This document shows positions 7,245 through 15,008 of a stretch of 22,572 nucleotides of DNA, in pieces (positions within the stretch are counted from its first letter, which is position 1; each line of letters begins with the position of its first letter). A program made the position numbers and the translations under genes. The stretch is from CAZPMT01 sp964587655 (GTDB lineage Bacteria; Hydrogenedentota; Hydrogenedentia; Hydrogenedentales; SLHB01): assembly GCA_964587655.1 (NCBI GenBank), contig CAZPMT010000089.1:1-22572 (forward strand). Reading direction: 5' to 3'. The notes under the pieces were generated by a model that saw nothing but the letters and a program-made list of their open reading frames with translations, made no database searches and had not been told where the DNA came from.

Positions 7245-7970
7245 TCAACCTAACTTCTGCTTTGCGGACTCAGGGAGCCCATCATACACCCGCCCCTCTA
7301 ACAGTCGCCCGGCCTTCTTCTTGTTCACTCCGCCCCATTGTTTGAAGAAAAAGGGCACACCGGCGCGCTCGCACTGAGCACGGATGCTAAGCACCCAGAC
7401 GGGGTCCATGGGTCGTGCACCCGGACCCGATTCGCCACCCACGATCACCCAGTCAATACCCTTGAGGGGCACCCTGCCTACGGGGCCGAGCAACGGCTCG
7501 AAGGAAATGAACTTCACGTGTGCGTGGGTCTTCTGCAAGTCGCGGATGCGTTCCCTGTGGGCCTCGTCCTCGACGCTGACCCCCATCCAGATATGGGGCG
7601 CCCACGACAACTTCGCGTCGAGCTCCAACAGCCTTTCGGATCGCTTCGTCAGGATCTGATACCGGTGCCGGTCCGCCTTGTGCATCACCTCGAACACCCG
7701 GAAGATGAAAGACAGGGGTACATCCTTGTGAAAGAGGTCGCTCATGGAGTTGACGAAGATGGCTCTGGGCTTCTTCCACGACAATGGTAATGCGAGCGTG
7801 TGCCCATGTACGGCTACCTTGAATCCCTTCGCGTAGTTTGGCTGGCCCATCGCCCGCAAACGCTTCGCCATGCGTTCCGCGTAGCAGTTCAAGCAGCCCG
7901 CGCTAGCTCTGGAACACCCCGTCACCGGGTTCCAAGTGGCCTCAGTCCACTCAATACGGCTATATGCCAT
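7245..7970 (-). CDS. Phage Gp37/Gp68 family protein (DUF5131), three-Cys motif
   Basis: The 241-residue protein is a clear DUF5131/Gp37-Gp68 member, with the N-terminal signature IEWTEATWNPVTGCSRASAG and three cysteines (Cys19, Cys26, Cys29, C-x6-C-x2-C then YAERMA). Further family blocks are FVNSMSDLFHKDVP, RYQILTKR, WMGVSVED, FISFEPLLGP, IDWVIVGGESG and PFFFKQWGG. The cysteine cluster near the N-terminus resembles a radical-SAM iron-sulfur site, but no reaction is established to my knowledge. Its start overlaps the tcmP stop by 11 bases, matching the known pairing of this family with TcmP. Full length, no defects seen. Confidence 0.93.
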   Translation of the reverse strand: MAYSRIEWTEATWNPVTGCSRASAGCLNCYAERMAKRLRAMGQPNYAKGFKVAVHGHTLALPLSWKKPRAIFVNSMSDLFHKDVPLSFIFRVFEVMHKADRHRYQILTKRSERLLELDAKLSWAPHIWMGVSVEDEAHRERIRDLQKTHAHVKFISFEPLLGPVGRVPLKGIDWVIVGGESGPGARPMDPVWVLSIRAQCERAGVPFFFKQWGGVNKKKAGRLLEGRVYDGLPESAKQKLG

Positions 7971-9138
7971 TGGGTGTGCCTTTCAGACTGAAGCAGACCC
8001 GAGGCTGGCCGGTGTTGTATTCGTTCCAGTTCAGGTAAAACGCGCCTGCACGGGCCCTCTGCCCTGATGCCAATGCCAGCACGGACAGAACGCCACAGCC
8101 CTGCATGTCCCGCAGGATTTCCGCCGCATGGGACGGCAGGAATCCGTTCTCCAGAACGAACTGATAGAGCCCCCGGTTGTCGGGCTTGCGTTGCCGAAGA
8201 AACTCCGCAAGATGTCGTCGGAACATGTCCTGTTTCTTGATGACGTTATCCTCGGGAATGAGGGACATCTGCCCATCTCGACCAACGTCATCGTCGATGT
8301 TGTAGTTTGCCTCGCCGGTGACCTTGTCTTTGTTCCAGCAGACGCGGAGGAATTTCTCCAACCCGAGCAGATTCCCGCTTCCGAAGATGATCCCATAAAT
8401 ATTCGCACCCCCGTCCTTCTCGATCGAGAACGGAGCCACATGGTAATGCCGGCCTTCTGGAATGAGCTTCTGATAGATCTCCCGGCAGACGTACCGGTGA
8501 ATGTCCTTTGCGCTGATCAAATGGATTTCCTTTTCGGGTAACGGGAAATGGGTTTGAACGGATTCATCCGAGATGAAACGACGGATGAAGCTGGAGGAGA
8601 TGAAGAAAAGCATGTCGGTCGCGGAACAGCCCACCAGGGTCGCGAAGATGTCCTTGTTGACTTCCTTGATGCCGCACTGATCCATAATGACGAGATTCGC
8701 CGTGTCCTTGTGCTGGATAGACTGAAGGTTGTCAAGGAACGCGAGCCTGAACTCCATACAGGAAAACTTCACGACGCAAGGCAGATCTTTACCGCATTGC
8801 CGGATTGTTTGCTCCAACCGCTTCATCTTCTCGCAGTCGGCATCGTTGAAATGCAGGAACACCTTCACGTCGGGATCAATCGGCGTCTTGTCCGATGTGA
8901 GGTATTGTTCGAGTTCCTCGAAGATCACTAGCGGGGACCCTGGGTTCCCTGCCGCATCCGTTCCTGGGCCGGCGAAGAAGTCGTAGATGTGTACATCGGA
9001 AAAGGTTCTCCTAGAGGGTGAGGTCCTCCTCGATATGAACACCGGCAACCATTGTCGAATGTAGCCTCGAAAGATCTCCAGCTTCAGCAGCGTGCCGTCA
9101 TCAAATGCCTCGCTGTGGAATCGCCTGTTTCCCATCAT
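7960..9138 (-). CDS. tcmP: Three-Cys-motif partner protein TcmP
   Basis: This 392-residue protein matches the TcmP family, named for its neighbour with the three-Cys motif. The N-terminus HSEAFDDGTLLKLEIFRGYI is typical, and VHIYDFFAGPGTD (about residues 49-61) resembles the glycine-rich S-adenosylmethionine motif of methyltransferases. It is followed by NPGSPLVIFEEL and later by a Rossmann-like strand NLVIMDQCGIKEV. The C-terminal third contains a helical region that may be a winged helix. The ATG at 9138 (a second at 9135) overlaps the stop of the hsdS remnant, and GAGGTG inside that remnant (9144-9149) serves as its ribosome site. The enzymatic role of TcmP is unknown; the pair is found in mobile and defence-type loci. 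Confidence 0.9.
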   Translation of the reverse strand: MMGNRRFHSEAFDDGTLLKLEIFRGYIRQWLPVFISRRTSPSRRTFSDVHIYDFFAGPGTDAAGNPGSPLVIFEELEQYLTSDKTPIDPDVKVFLHFNDADCEKMKRLEQTIRQCGKDLPCVVKFSCMEFRLAFLDNLQSIQHKDTANLVIMDQCGIKEVNKDIFATLVGCSATDMLFFISSSFIRRFISDESVQTHFPLPEKEIHLISAKDIHRYVCREIYQKLIPEGRHYHVAPFSIEKDGGANIYGIIFGSGNLLGLEKFLRVCWNKDKVTGEANYNIDDDVGRDGQMSLIPEDNVIKKQDMFRRHLAEFLRQRKPDNRGLYQFVLENGFLPSHAAEILRDMQGCGVLSVLALASGQRARAGAFYLNWNEYNTGQPRVCFSLKGTPNGI

Positions 9139-9245
9139 CGCGTCACCTCGATTGCGCCGGAGATCAGTTTCGGAAGGAGCAGGTCGCGTGTCTGGCGGAG
9201 GTTGGCGTTCCTTATTCCCAGATTCTTCATTGCTCGAAAATGTCC
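9135..9245 (-). pseudogene. Type I restriction specificity subunit (HsdS), C-terminal remnant
   Basis: The frame ending at TGA 9135-9137 reads GHFRAMKNLGIRNANLRQ, then TRDLLLPKLISGAIEV. The block NLRQTRDLLLPKLISG is the conserved C-terminal end of many HsdS proteins, which recognise the DNA target in type I systems. Only about 36 codons remain; upstream the similarity stops where the truncated PIN gene ends at 9250. The ATG at 9230 could still start a 31-residue peptide. The remnant's last bases hold the ribosome site and overlap the start of tcmP, so translation of tcmP may still depend on it. Confidence 0.78.
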
Positions 9246-9249
9246 CGGT

Positions 9250-9471
9250 TCAGCGGGAATTCGCCAAGAGCCACTCGACGGCTTCGCGAGCCGTCTTCTT
9301 GTCGGCGTGTTTCTCAAGGAGATAGTAGAACGTGGTCACAACGTGGGCGGGAATCCAACCATCTAGCGTTCCCTTGAGCGCCTCACTGATACAGAATGCG
9401 GAGTCCCGGTAATACGGCTGACGATTCTGAAACACATCCAGAAGGATGTTCGCATCGAACATCACCTTCAT
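9250..9471 (-). pseudogene. PIN-domain toxin, C-terminally truncated
   Basis: The 73-residue frame starts MKVMFDANILLDVFQNRQPY, the start of a VapC-like PIN ribonuclease with the first catalytic Asp (FDAN). It continues through VVTTFYYLLEKHADKKTARE to WLLANSR. PIN toxins of this type are about 130-140 residues long, so roughly the last half, including the later acidic residues of the active site, is missing. The loss coincides with the start of the hsdS remnant six bases further on. The start overlaps the antitoxin stop (ATGA). The toxin is probably inactive. Confidence 0.75.
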
Positions 9472-9677
9472 GAGTGTTTCTTCCTCGTTGCTTCGAGATA
9501 CTCGGCGCGTGCATCTATGTCGGAAGGCAGAACGCCTGTGAATCGAATGATGTCCGGATGCAAGACCTCTTCCGCGCCTTCTCGTATGAGGTCTATCCGA
9601 ACCCGGACGCCCTCGGGTAATCCGGCGGGCTCGTCCAGGACGATGACTCCGTTCTCCACGTGTCCTGTATAAGGCAT
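9468..9677 (-). CDS. Antitoxin of the PIN module (AF2212/DUF104-like)
   Basis: This 69-residue protein reads MPYTGHVENGVIVLDEPAGL, then PEGVRVRIDL. This resembles small antitoxins of the AF2212/DUF104 type that accompany PIN toxins, in which a beta-rich N-terminus binds DNA and a C-terminal helix wraps the toxin. The longer open frame to 9851 is not needed: ATG 9677 has a GGAGAG ribosome site and lies behind a good promoter at 9706-9734. Its stop overlaps the truncated toxin's start. It appears intact although its partner is not. Confidence 0.8.
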   Translation of the reverse strand: MPYTGHVENGVIVLDEPAGLPEGVRVRIDLIREGAEEVLHPDIIRFTGVLPSDIDARAEYLEATRKKHS

Positions 9678-9705
9678 ATCTTCGCTCTCCTTGTTGTCAA
9701 GACTG

Positions 9706-9734
9706 ATTATAGCACGGATTAGTTTGCGGGTGAA
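9706..9734 (-). promoter_or_regulatory. Sigma-70-type promoter of the antitoxin gene
   Basis: On the minus strand a perfect -10 box TATAAT (9706-9711) is preceded at 17 bases by TTCACC (9729-9734), a four-of-six match to the -35 consensus. It lies 28 bases before the antitoxin ATG and would drive the toxin-antitoxin genes and possibly the tcmP genes beyond. Confidence 0.65.
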
Positions 9735-9881
9735 TCGCCGGTCTCTGTCCTTCACTCCCCCTCGATCCACGCGGAGAGGGAATAGGAACGATTGATTGTG
9801 TCGACACGGGCAGGTTGGTATATTGGTGCGCGCTTGGGCATTCAGTTTCACGGCGCGCGTCGACTTACGGGAGAGTGGAGA

Positions 9882-11441
9882 GTGGGCGAAATAGCGGTCA
9901 AGAATCCTCGCACGGGATCTGTCTTATACTCGCTGCATGAGTATTCGGACGCGGAGGTCGCGGGCATCTATGGCAACGCGTGGGATGCCTTTCGACAGAT
10001 CCGCGGGATGTCGGTCCGCGAGCGACTGAATGAGGCGCTCAAGCTCAAGCGCTACCTTGTCGAAAACAAGGAGTCGGTGATAGATCGTGTCTGCGAGGAA
10101 ACCGGCAAGAGCCGCATGGATGCGCTCCTCACGGAGATCTACGCGTCGCTCGACCTCATCGAGTACTACAATAAAAACGCGGAGAAAATCCTCGCCGACG
10201 AGAAGGCCCACACGCCGCTCGTGCTCTTTCCGAAGAAGTCCAGGATCTATTACGAGCCGCTTGGCCCGGTGCTCGTCATATCGCCGTGGAACTATCCTCT
10301 GGTGCTGAGTCTTCAGCCCGTCATGTGCGCGTTCATAGCTGGGAACTCCGTCATCCTCAAGCCGTCGAGCTACACGCCGCTGAAGGGCCTGTACGAGGAC
10401 ATGATCGAGAAGTCGGGCTTCATGAGGAACGCCATTCAGGTCGTGTACGGCAGCCGCGCGACGGGTCACAAGCTGATCGAGGCCCGTCCGCGGAAGATCT
10501 TCTTCACGGGGAGCGTCGGCGCGGGCAAGAGGATTATGGCGCAGGCCGCGAACCATCTCATCCCCGTCGAACTCGAACTCGGCGGCAAGGATCCGATGAT
10601 CGTGTTCGACGACGTGAACATCGAACGGACCGTCAACGGCGCCATTTGGGGCGGGATGGTCAACAGCGGCCAGACGTGCACGTCCGTCGAGCGGCTTTAC
10701 GTCCAGGAGGGCGTCTACGAGAGGTTCGTCGCCGTTCTCAAGGAAAAAGTCGAGCGGCTGCGGACGCTGTCCGAGAACAAGCCGCCGGACGGCGAACTTG
10801 AATTGGACATGGGCTGCATGACGGCTGAGTTTCAGATCGAGACGGTCGAGCGGCAGGTCGCCGAAGCGCGCGAGAAGGGCGCGCGGATCGTGACTGGTGG
10901 CTGCCGGCCCCAAGGCACCCACTTCTTTGCGCCGACAATTATCGCCGATGTTGACCGCACGATGTCGGTGACGACGGAGGAGACGTTCGGTCCCGTGATT
11001 GCGGTGTCCAAGTTCAGGAACGAGGAAGAGGCCATCGCGATGGCCAACGATTCGCCGTACGGTCTCAGCGCAAGCGTGTGGTCGGCGGACCTCGAACGCG
11101 CGGACCGTGTGGCGCGGTCCATCGATACGGGCAACGTTTCGATCAACAACGCGCTCGCGACGCAGGGCAACAGCGCGCTCCCCTTCGGCGGAGTCAAGGA
11201 TAGCGGGTTCGGGCGCTACAAAGGCCCGCAGGGCCTTTACTCGTTCTCCAACGTCAAGTCGATCATCGAGGATCGACAAAGCTCGAGGCTCGAGTTCTAC
11301 TGGTATCCTTACTCGAAAGAAAAGTACGCCCTTTTCAAGAGGATGATCGATGCGATCTTTTCCGGCGGCCCGTTGGGGTTGCTCAAGAGCCTGTGGATTG
11401 GGTTGAAGCTCGAACTTCTCTGCCGCAAGCGCCGGTTGTAG
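9882..11441 (+). CDS. Aldehyde dehydrogenase with C-terminal extension (class 3/coniferyl-like)
   Basis: The 519-residue protein is an NAD(P)-dependent aldehyde dehydrogenase. It has SPWNYPL with the catalytic Asn137, the cofactor-loop FFTGSVGAGK (207-216), LELGGKDP with Glu232, and GQTC with the nucleophile Cys266. TTEETFGPV and LPFGGVKDSGFGRY follow in order. Beyond the core, about the last 50 residues (LEFYWYPYSKEKYALFKRMI onward) form a hydrophobic, basic tail. This resembles the membrane-associating tail of class 3 fatty aldehyde dehydrogenases, suggesting long-chain aldehydes as substrates. GTG 9882, preceded by GGGAGAG, is preferred to the ATG at 9792. A TATATT at 9819-9824 and the palindrome GTGTCGACAC at 9798-9807 may be promoter and operator, but this is weak. 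Confidence 0.92.
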   Translation: MGEIAVKNPRTGSVLYSLHEYSDAEVAGIYGNAWDAFRQIRGMSVRERLNEALKLKRYLVENKESVIDRVCEETGKSRMDALLTEIYASLDLIEYYNKNAEKILADEKAHTPLVLFPKKSRIYYEPLGPVLVISPWNYPLVLSLQPVMCAFIAGNSVILKPSSYTPLKGLYEDMIEKSGFMRNAIQVVYGSRATGHKLIEARPRKIFFTGSVGAGKRIMAQAANHLIPVELELGGKDPMIVFDDVNIERTVNGAIWGGMVNSGQTCTSVERLYVQEGVYERFVAVLKEKVERLRTLSENKPPDGELELDMGCMTAEFQIETVERQVAEAREKGARIVTGGCRPQGTHFFAPTIIADVDRTMSVTTEETFGPVIAVSKFRNEEEAIAMANDSPYGLSASVWSADLERADRVARSIDTGNVSINNALATQGNSALPFGGVKDSGFGRYKGPQGLYSFSNVKSIIEDRQSSRLEFYWYPYSKEKYALFKRMIDAIFSGGPLGLLKSLWIGLKLELLCRKRRL

Positions 11442-11485
11442 CGGCAACGGCCCGGGGTGTTTGGACGATCGGAGGAATCGGTGTT

Positions 11486-12628
11486 ATGAAGATTACCGGG
11501 ATCGAGGCGTATTACTTTGAGTATCCTCTCGAACGGGAGTTTCATCCCGCGTGGGTCCCCGGCCACGCGCAGACCGCGAATCGCTGCGTTATCCTGAAGA
11601 TTCTGTCGGACACCGGCATCGAGGGGCTCGCAGCGGCTTCGGTCTTCAGCGAGGAGCAGGCACGTCTGGGCAAATTCATCGCCGTGGACACGATCGGTAA
11701 GTTCTTCATCGGGATGGATCCTGCGGACCTCGACGTGCTGAATCGCATCATCAACCTGTACGGTTTCATGCTCGGTGGCCGTCCGTGGTTGCTCGAGGTG
11801 GCGTTGTGGGATATGCTGGGCAAGGCGGCGGGCCAGCCCCTCTACAAACTCTGGGGCGGAAATGTCCATCGCATCGAAGTCTATGCGAGCACCGGGGAAA
11901 CCGCCACCGTGCAGCGCAGTCCCGAGAAGGCGCTGGCCGCGCGCGAAGCCGGGTTCCGCGCCGTCAAGCTGCGCGCCCACAGCTTTGATCATCGGGAGGA
12001 TGTCCGGGCCGTCGAGGCGGTGCGTGCGGCCGTGGGCGATTCCATGAAAATCCTCATCGACGCCAATCAGGGATGGACGTTGTCGCCGATAGGTCCGCGG
12101 TGGGATTTCGACACGGCGCTCGATTTCGTCCGGCGGATCGCGGACCTGGACGTGTACTGGCTCGAAGAGCCGCTCGATCGATTTGATTTCAACGGCCTGC
12201 GAAGGTTGCACGACAACAGCCCGGTCCCCATCGCGGGCGGCGAACTCAACCAGGGGATTCACGAGTTCCAGATTCTCCTCGAGAAGGATTGCTTGGACAT
12301 TTATCAGCCCGACGCGACGCTTGCGGGCGGCGTGACCGTCGCCCGGAAGGTGGCGGAACTCGCCCGTGCGCAAGGGCGCAAGTTTTCGCCACATACCTGG
12401 ACCAACGGGCTGGGCTTTGCGATAAACTTGCAGATTGCGGCCAGCGTACCCGATTGCCCGATAATCGAGTTTCCGTATGAGCCGGAAAGTTGGAGTCCGC
12501 AGGCGCGCGATGCGATGCTTACGGAGCCGTTTACCCCGAAGAACGGTTATCTTGATGTGCCCGATAAACCGGGACTGGGCGTCGAGCTTTCACTCGAAGC
12601 GATGAACAAGTATGCGAAGAGGATCTGA
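11486..12628 (+). CDS. Enolase-superfamily dehydratase/racemase (MR/MLE type)
   Basis: The 380-residue protein has the two-domain mandelate racemase/muconate lactonizing enzyme layout. The N-terminal capping domain includes EYPLEREFHPAW and the barrel carries the catalytic elements. Metal ligands are Asp192 (ILIDANQGW), a Glu at about 227 in YWLEEPL and Glu253 in IAGGE. Lys161 in AVKLRAH and His303 in FSPHTW are candidate acid/bases. The usual KxK or KxH motif is KxR here. Such enzymes abstract a proton next to a carboxylate, often dehydrating sugar acids; the substrate cannot be assigned. ATG 11486 has GGAGGA about ten bases upstream, so the longer frame to 11393, which overlaps the aldehyde dehydrogenase, is not used. 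Confidence 0.9.
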   Translation: MKITGIEAYYFEYPLEREFHPAWVPGHAQTANRCVILKILSDTGIEGLAAASVFSEEQARLGKFIAVDTIGKFFIGMDPADLDVLNRIINLYGFMLGGRPWLLEVALWDMLGKAAGQPLYKLWGGNVHRIEVYASTGETATVQRSPEKALAAREAGFRAVKLRAHSFDHREDVRAVEAVRAAVGDSMKILIDANQGWTLSPIGPRWDFDTALDFVRRIADLDVYWLEEPLDRFDFNGLRRLHDNSPVPIAGGELNQGIHEFQILLEKDCLDIYQPDATLAGGVTVARKVAELARAQGRKFSPHTWTNGLGFAINLQIAASVPDCPIIEFPYEPESWSPQARDAMLTEPFTPKNGYLDVPDKPGLGVELSLEAMNKYAKRI

Positions 12629-12695
12629 GCATCTCCTTGCGTTGCGTATATGTGAAAGTGCGTCACGTCCGCTTTGACGGACAGTGGAGGGCATC

Positions 12696-13793
12696 ATGAG
12701 TGACAAGGCTGTCTTTTTCACGGGCGCGGGCGGGTTTATCGGCCGGTATATACTGGCGCACTACTTCGCTGGCGACGGTTGTGACCTGTACCTCCTCGAG
12801 AACGGCCGCTTTTGCGAGCGACTGAAGGGATTTCTCGACGCCAAGGTGAGCGATCCGGCGAAGCGTGCGCGGATCAAGGTCATCGAAGGGGACATCACCG
12901 CGCCGGGCCTTGGACTGGCGCCCGCGCTTCGCGACGAGGTCAAGGAGCGCGCCACGCACGTGATACATCTTGCCGCCTTATACAATCTCTCCGCACCGAG
13001 AGAGGTCTCGCTTCGCGTGAACGTCGAGGGCACGCGAAACGTGCTGGATTTCGCCGGCGGCCTGAAAAAACTGAAGCGGCTCGGATACATGAGCACGGTG
13101 GCCATCTCGGGCGACTATTCCGGCGTCTACTCCGAGGAGGATTTCGACAAGGGGCAGCGATTCAAGAATCACTATTCGGAGACGAAGTTCCTCGCCGAGA
13201 AGGCGGTGCGTGAACGGCGCGACGCGATACCGACCGTCATATGCCGTCCGACCATCGTGGCCGGCCACTCAAAGACGGGGGCAATCGAGAAGGTGGACGG
13301 CCCGTACTACGGTATGACGATGATCTTGCGCTACCTGCACCTCGTAACGGTCGACACGGGGCCGACAAAATGCCATATCGCCCCCGTGGACTACGTCGCG
13401 GACGCCTTCCACGCGATCTTCGAGGACGAACGCGCCGCGGGCAAGGTGTATTGCCTCGGCGATCCGAATCCGATGACGTATGCCGAGTTCTACGACCTCG
13501 TGTGCGAGCGCTGGGGGCGAGTCAAGCCTCTGCTCCGGCTGCCGGCAACCTTCATGCGGCCCATGGTCCGGTTGCCGTTCTTTTTCGAGATCACCGGAGT
13601 CACCTCGGAAGCCTTCGAGTACTCCGTGAACCCTATCGAATATCCCGTGACGAATGCGCAGGCCGTCGTCGGCAAACACGGCGTCTCGTGTCCGCCCGTG
13701 CGTTCGTACATTGACGTGATGTTGAGTTACTTCCGCGACCATTACCGCGATCCCAATCTAAGGCGCGGAGACTGGAAGCGCGGGACCACATAA
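12696..13793 (+). CDS. SDR-family NAD(P)-dependent reductase, fatty acyl-CoA reductase-like (copy 1)
   Basis: This 365-residue extended short-chain dehydrogenase has the nucleotide-binding motif TGAGGFIG (residues 9-16) and VIEGDI (62-67). It also has HLAALYNLSA (91-100), a Ser/Thr pair at 133-134 and YSETK with the catalytic Tyr160/Lys164. The VIEGDITAPGLGL block and overall order resemble the male-sterility/NAD-binding-4 reductases that reduce acyl thioesters, rather than sugar epimerases. The substrate is not determined. ATG 12696 follows GGAGGG; the GTG at 12684 is part of that ribosome site. It is 32 bases before a close paralogue, and the two share length and nearly all motif positions. 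Confidence 0.88.
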   Translation: MSDKAVFFTGAGGFIGRYILAHYFAGDGCDLYLLENGRFCERLKGFLDAKVSDPAKRARIKVIEGDITAPGLGLAPALRDEVKERATHVIHLAALYNLSAPREVSLRVNVEGTRNVLDFAGGLKKLKRLGYMSTVAISGDYSGVYSEEDFDKGQRFKNHYSETKFLAEKAVRERRDAIPTVICRPTIVAGHSKTGAIEKVDGPYYGMTMILRYLHLVTVDTGPTKCHIAPVDYVADAFHAIFEDERAAGKVYCLGDPNPMTYAEFYDLVCERWGRVKPLLRLPATFMRPMVRLPFFFEITGVTSEAFEYSVNPIEYPVTNAQAVVGKHGVSCPPVRSYIDVMLSYFRDHYRDPNLRRGDWKRGTT

Positions 13794-13825
13794 TCAGCGG
13801 CTGGGAATCGGAGAAAGGACGGGTT

Positions 13826-14932
13826 ATGGCGGACAGAGGTGTTTTCTTCACGGGGGCCGGCGGGTTTCTGGGCCGGTTCATATTGTCGCACTACCTCGAA
13901 CGGAGCGACTGCGACCTGTTCCTGCTCGAGAACGGACCCTTCTGCAAGAAGCTCGAGTCCTTCGTCGAATCAACGGTTCCCGACGCGAAGAAGCGGCGGC
14001 GGATCAAGATCGTCGAAGGGGACATCGCCAAACCGGACCTCGGCATGGAAGCGCCGGTGCGGGATGAAATGCGCAAGCGCGTAACGGACGCCATCCATCT
14101 CGCGGCCCTCTACAACCTCTCGGCGCCGCGGGACATCTCGATGCGCGTCAACGTTGACGGCACGCGGAACCTGCTGGACTTCCTCGAAACCGCGAAGAAT
14201 TTCCGAAAACTCGCGCACACGAGCACGCTGGCAGTCGCAGGTACGTATACCGGCCTCTTCACCGAGAGCGATTTCGACAAGGGGCAGTCGTTCAAGAACT
14301 ATTACGAGGAGACGAAATTCCTGTCAGAGAAACTCGTTCGCGAGCGTCTCAGCACGGTTCCCGCGGTCATCTTCCGTCCCGGGGTGGTCGTCGGGCACTC
14401 GAAGACGGGATACATCGAGAAGATCGACGGCCCGTATTACGTCTTCATCACCATCAAGCGATACATGCACCTCGTGTTGCCCAATTGCGGCGCCACACGG
14501 TGCCATGTCGCGCCCGTTGATTTCGTTACTGACGGGTTCTACACGCTCTTCGAGAAAGAGAACGCGCCCAACGGATCCGTGTTCTTCCTGATGGACCCGG
14601 CCCCGTTGTTCTACAATGACTTCTTCGACCTGGCGTGCGACCGCTGGCCGGGCAAGCGGATGAAATCATTGGTGCATGTACCCCCGTTCCTCATGAAACC
14701 CGTGGCCCGCTTCGGACTGTTCCAGAAGCTCACGGGGATCCCATGGACGGCCTTCATGTACGGAGACCAGGCGATCGAGTACGACATCAAGAAGAGCGCC
14801 GCCGCGCTCGCGAAACACGGGCTGCGATGTCCGCCCATGCCCTCGTATATCGACGTCCTGCTTCGGTATTTCCTCGAACACTATCGCGACAGCGAGATCC
14901 GTCGAGAGCGATGGTGGGAGCGAACCGCGTGA
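13826..14932 (+). CDS. SDR-family NAD(P)-dependent reductase, fatty acyl-CoA reductase-like (copy 2)
   Basis: The 368-residue protein is a tandem paralogue of the preceding gene. TGAGGFLG is at residues 9-16, IVEGDIAKPDLGM at 62-74, HLAALYNLSAPRDI at 91-104, and the catalytic Tyr160/Lys164 are in YEETK, all at the same positions as in copy 1. The conserved C-terminal block CPPMPSYIDVLLRYFLEHYR matches CPPVRSYIDVMLSYFRDHYR in copy 1. Duplication followed by divergence is clear. Together with the upstream aldehyde dehydrogenase this suggests interconversion of acyl groups, aldehydes or alcohols. The next gene is convergent, and a strong hairpin lies between. Confidence 0.88.
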   Translation: MADRGVFFTGAGGFLGRFILSHYLERSDCDLFLLENGPFCKKLESFVESTVPDAKKRRRIKIVEGDIAKPDLGMEAPVRDEMRKRVTDAIHLAALYNLSAPRDISMRVNVDGTRNLLDFLETAKNFRKLAHTSTLAVAGTYTGLFTESDFDKGQSFKNYYEETKFLSEKLVRERLSTVPAVIFRPGVVVGHSKTGYIEKIDGPYYVFITIKRYMHLVLPNCGATRCHVAPVDFVTDGFYTLFEKENAPNGSVFFLMDPAPLFYNDFFDLACDRWPGKRMKSLVHVPPFLMKPVARFGLFQKLTGIPWTAFMYGDQAIEYDIKKSAAALAKHGLRCPPMPSYIDVLLRYFLEHYRDSEIRRERWWERTA

Positions 14933-14943
14933 ACACAAGCGAG

Positions 14944-14983
14944 TGCCGGGGGAATGCCCGCGACACGGGACATCCCCCCGGCA
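14944..14983. terminator. Strong hairpin between convergent genes, likely bidirectional terminator
   Basis: TGCCGGGGGAATGCCCG (14944-14960) pairs with the near-complement at 14966-14983 (one bulged and two wobble or mismatched positions) around a five-base loop. It sits 11 bases past the SDR copy 2 stop and 25 past the convergent pilin-like gene's stop. No T-run follows on either strand, so factor-dependent termination or 3'-end protection is also possible. Confidence 0.55.
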
Positions 14984-15008
14984 GTCGAAATCAGATCTTG
15001 TGTTCCAC

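Larger units (their letters stand above)
5441..9245 (-). other. Relic type I restriction-modification operon shell with surviving cargo genes
   Basis: In transcription order the minus strand carries the last codons of hsdS (9245-9135), tcmP, the DUF5131 gene, an 82-codon gene, fic and the first codons of hsdR (5602-5441). hsdM is absent. Accessory genes are known to sit between hsdS and hsdR in many type I operons, so this is best read as one operon from which the methyltransferase, most of hsdS and most of hsdR were lost while the internal cargo stayed intact. The reading is an inference from gene fragments and order. Confidence 0.65.

Noticed and set aside
4310..9677. Integration of the island into the 3' end of tRNA-Leu
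   Set aside because: The 3' end of the tRNA faces away from the island, and I see no partial tRNA copy or integrase gene.
9924..11447. 507-codon minus-strand open frame opposite the aldehyde dehydrogenase
   Set aside because: The plus strand shows all aldehyde dehydrogenase motifs in order; the antisense frame is Arg/His-rich and matches nothing.
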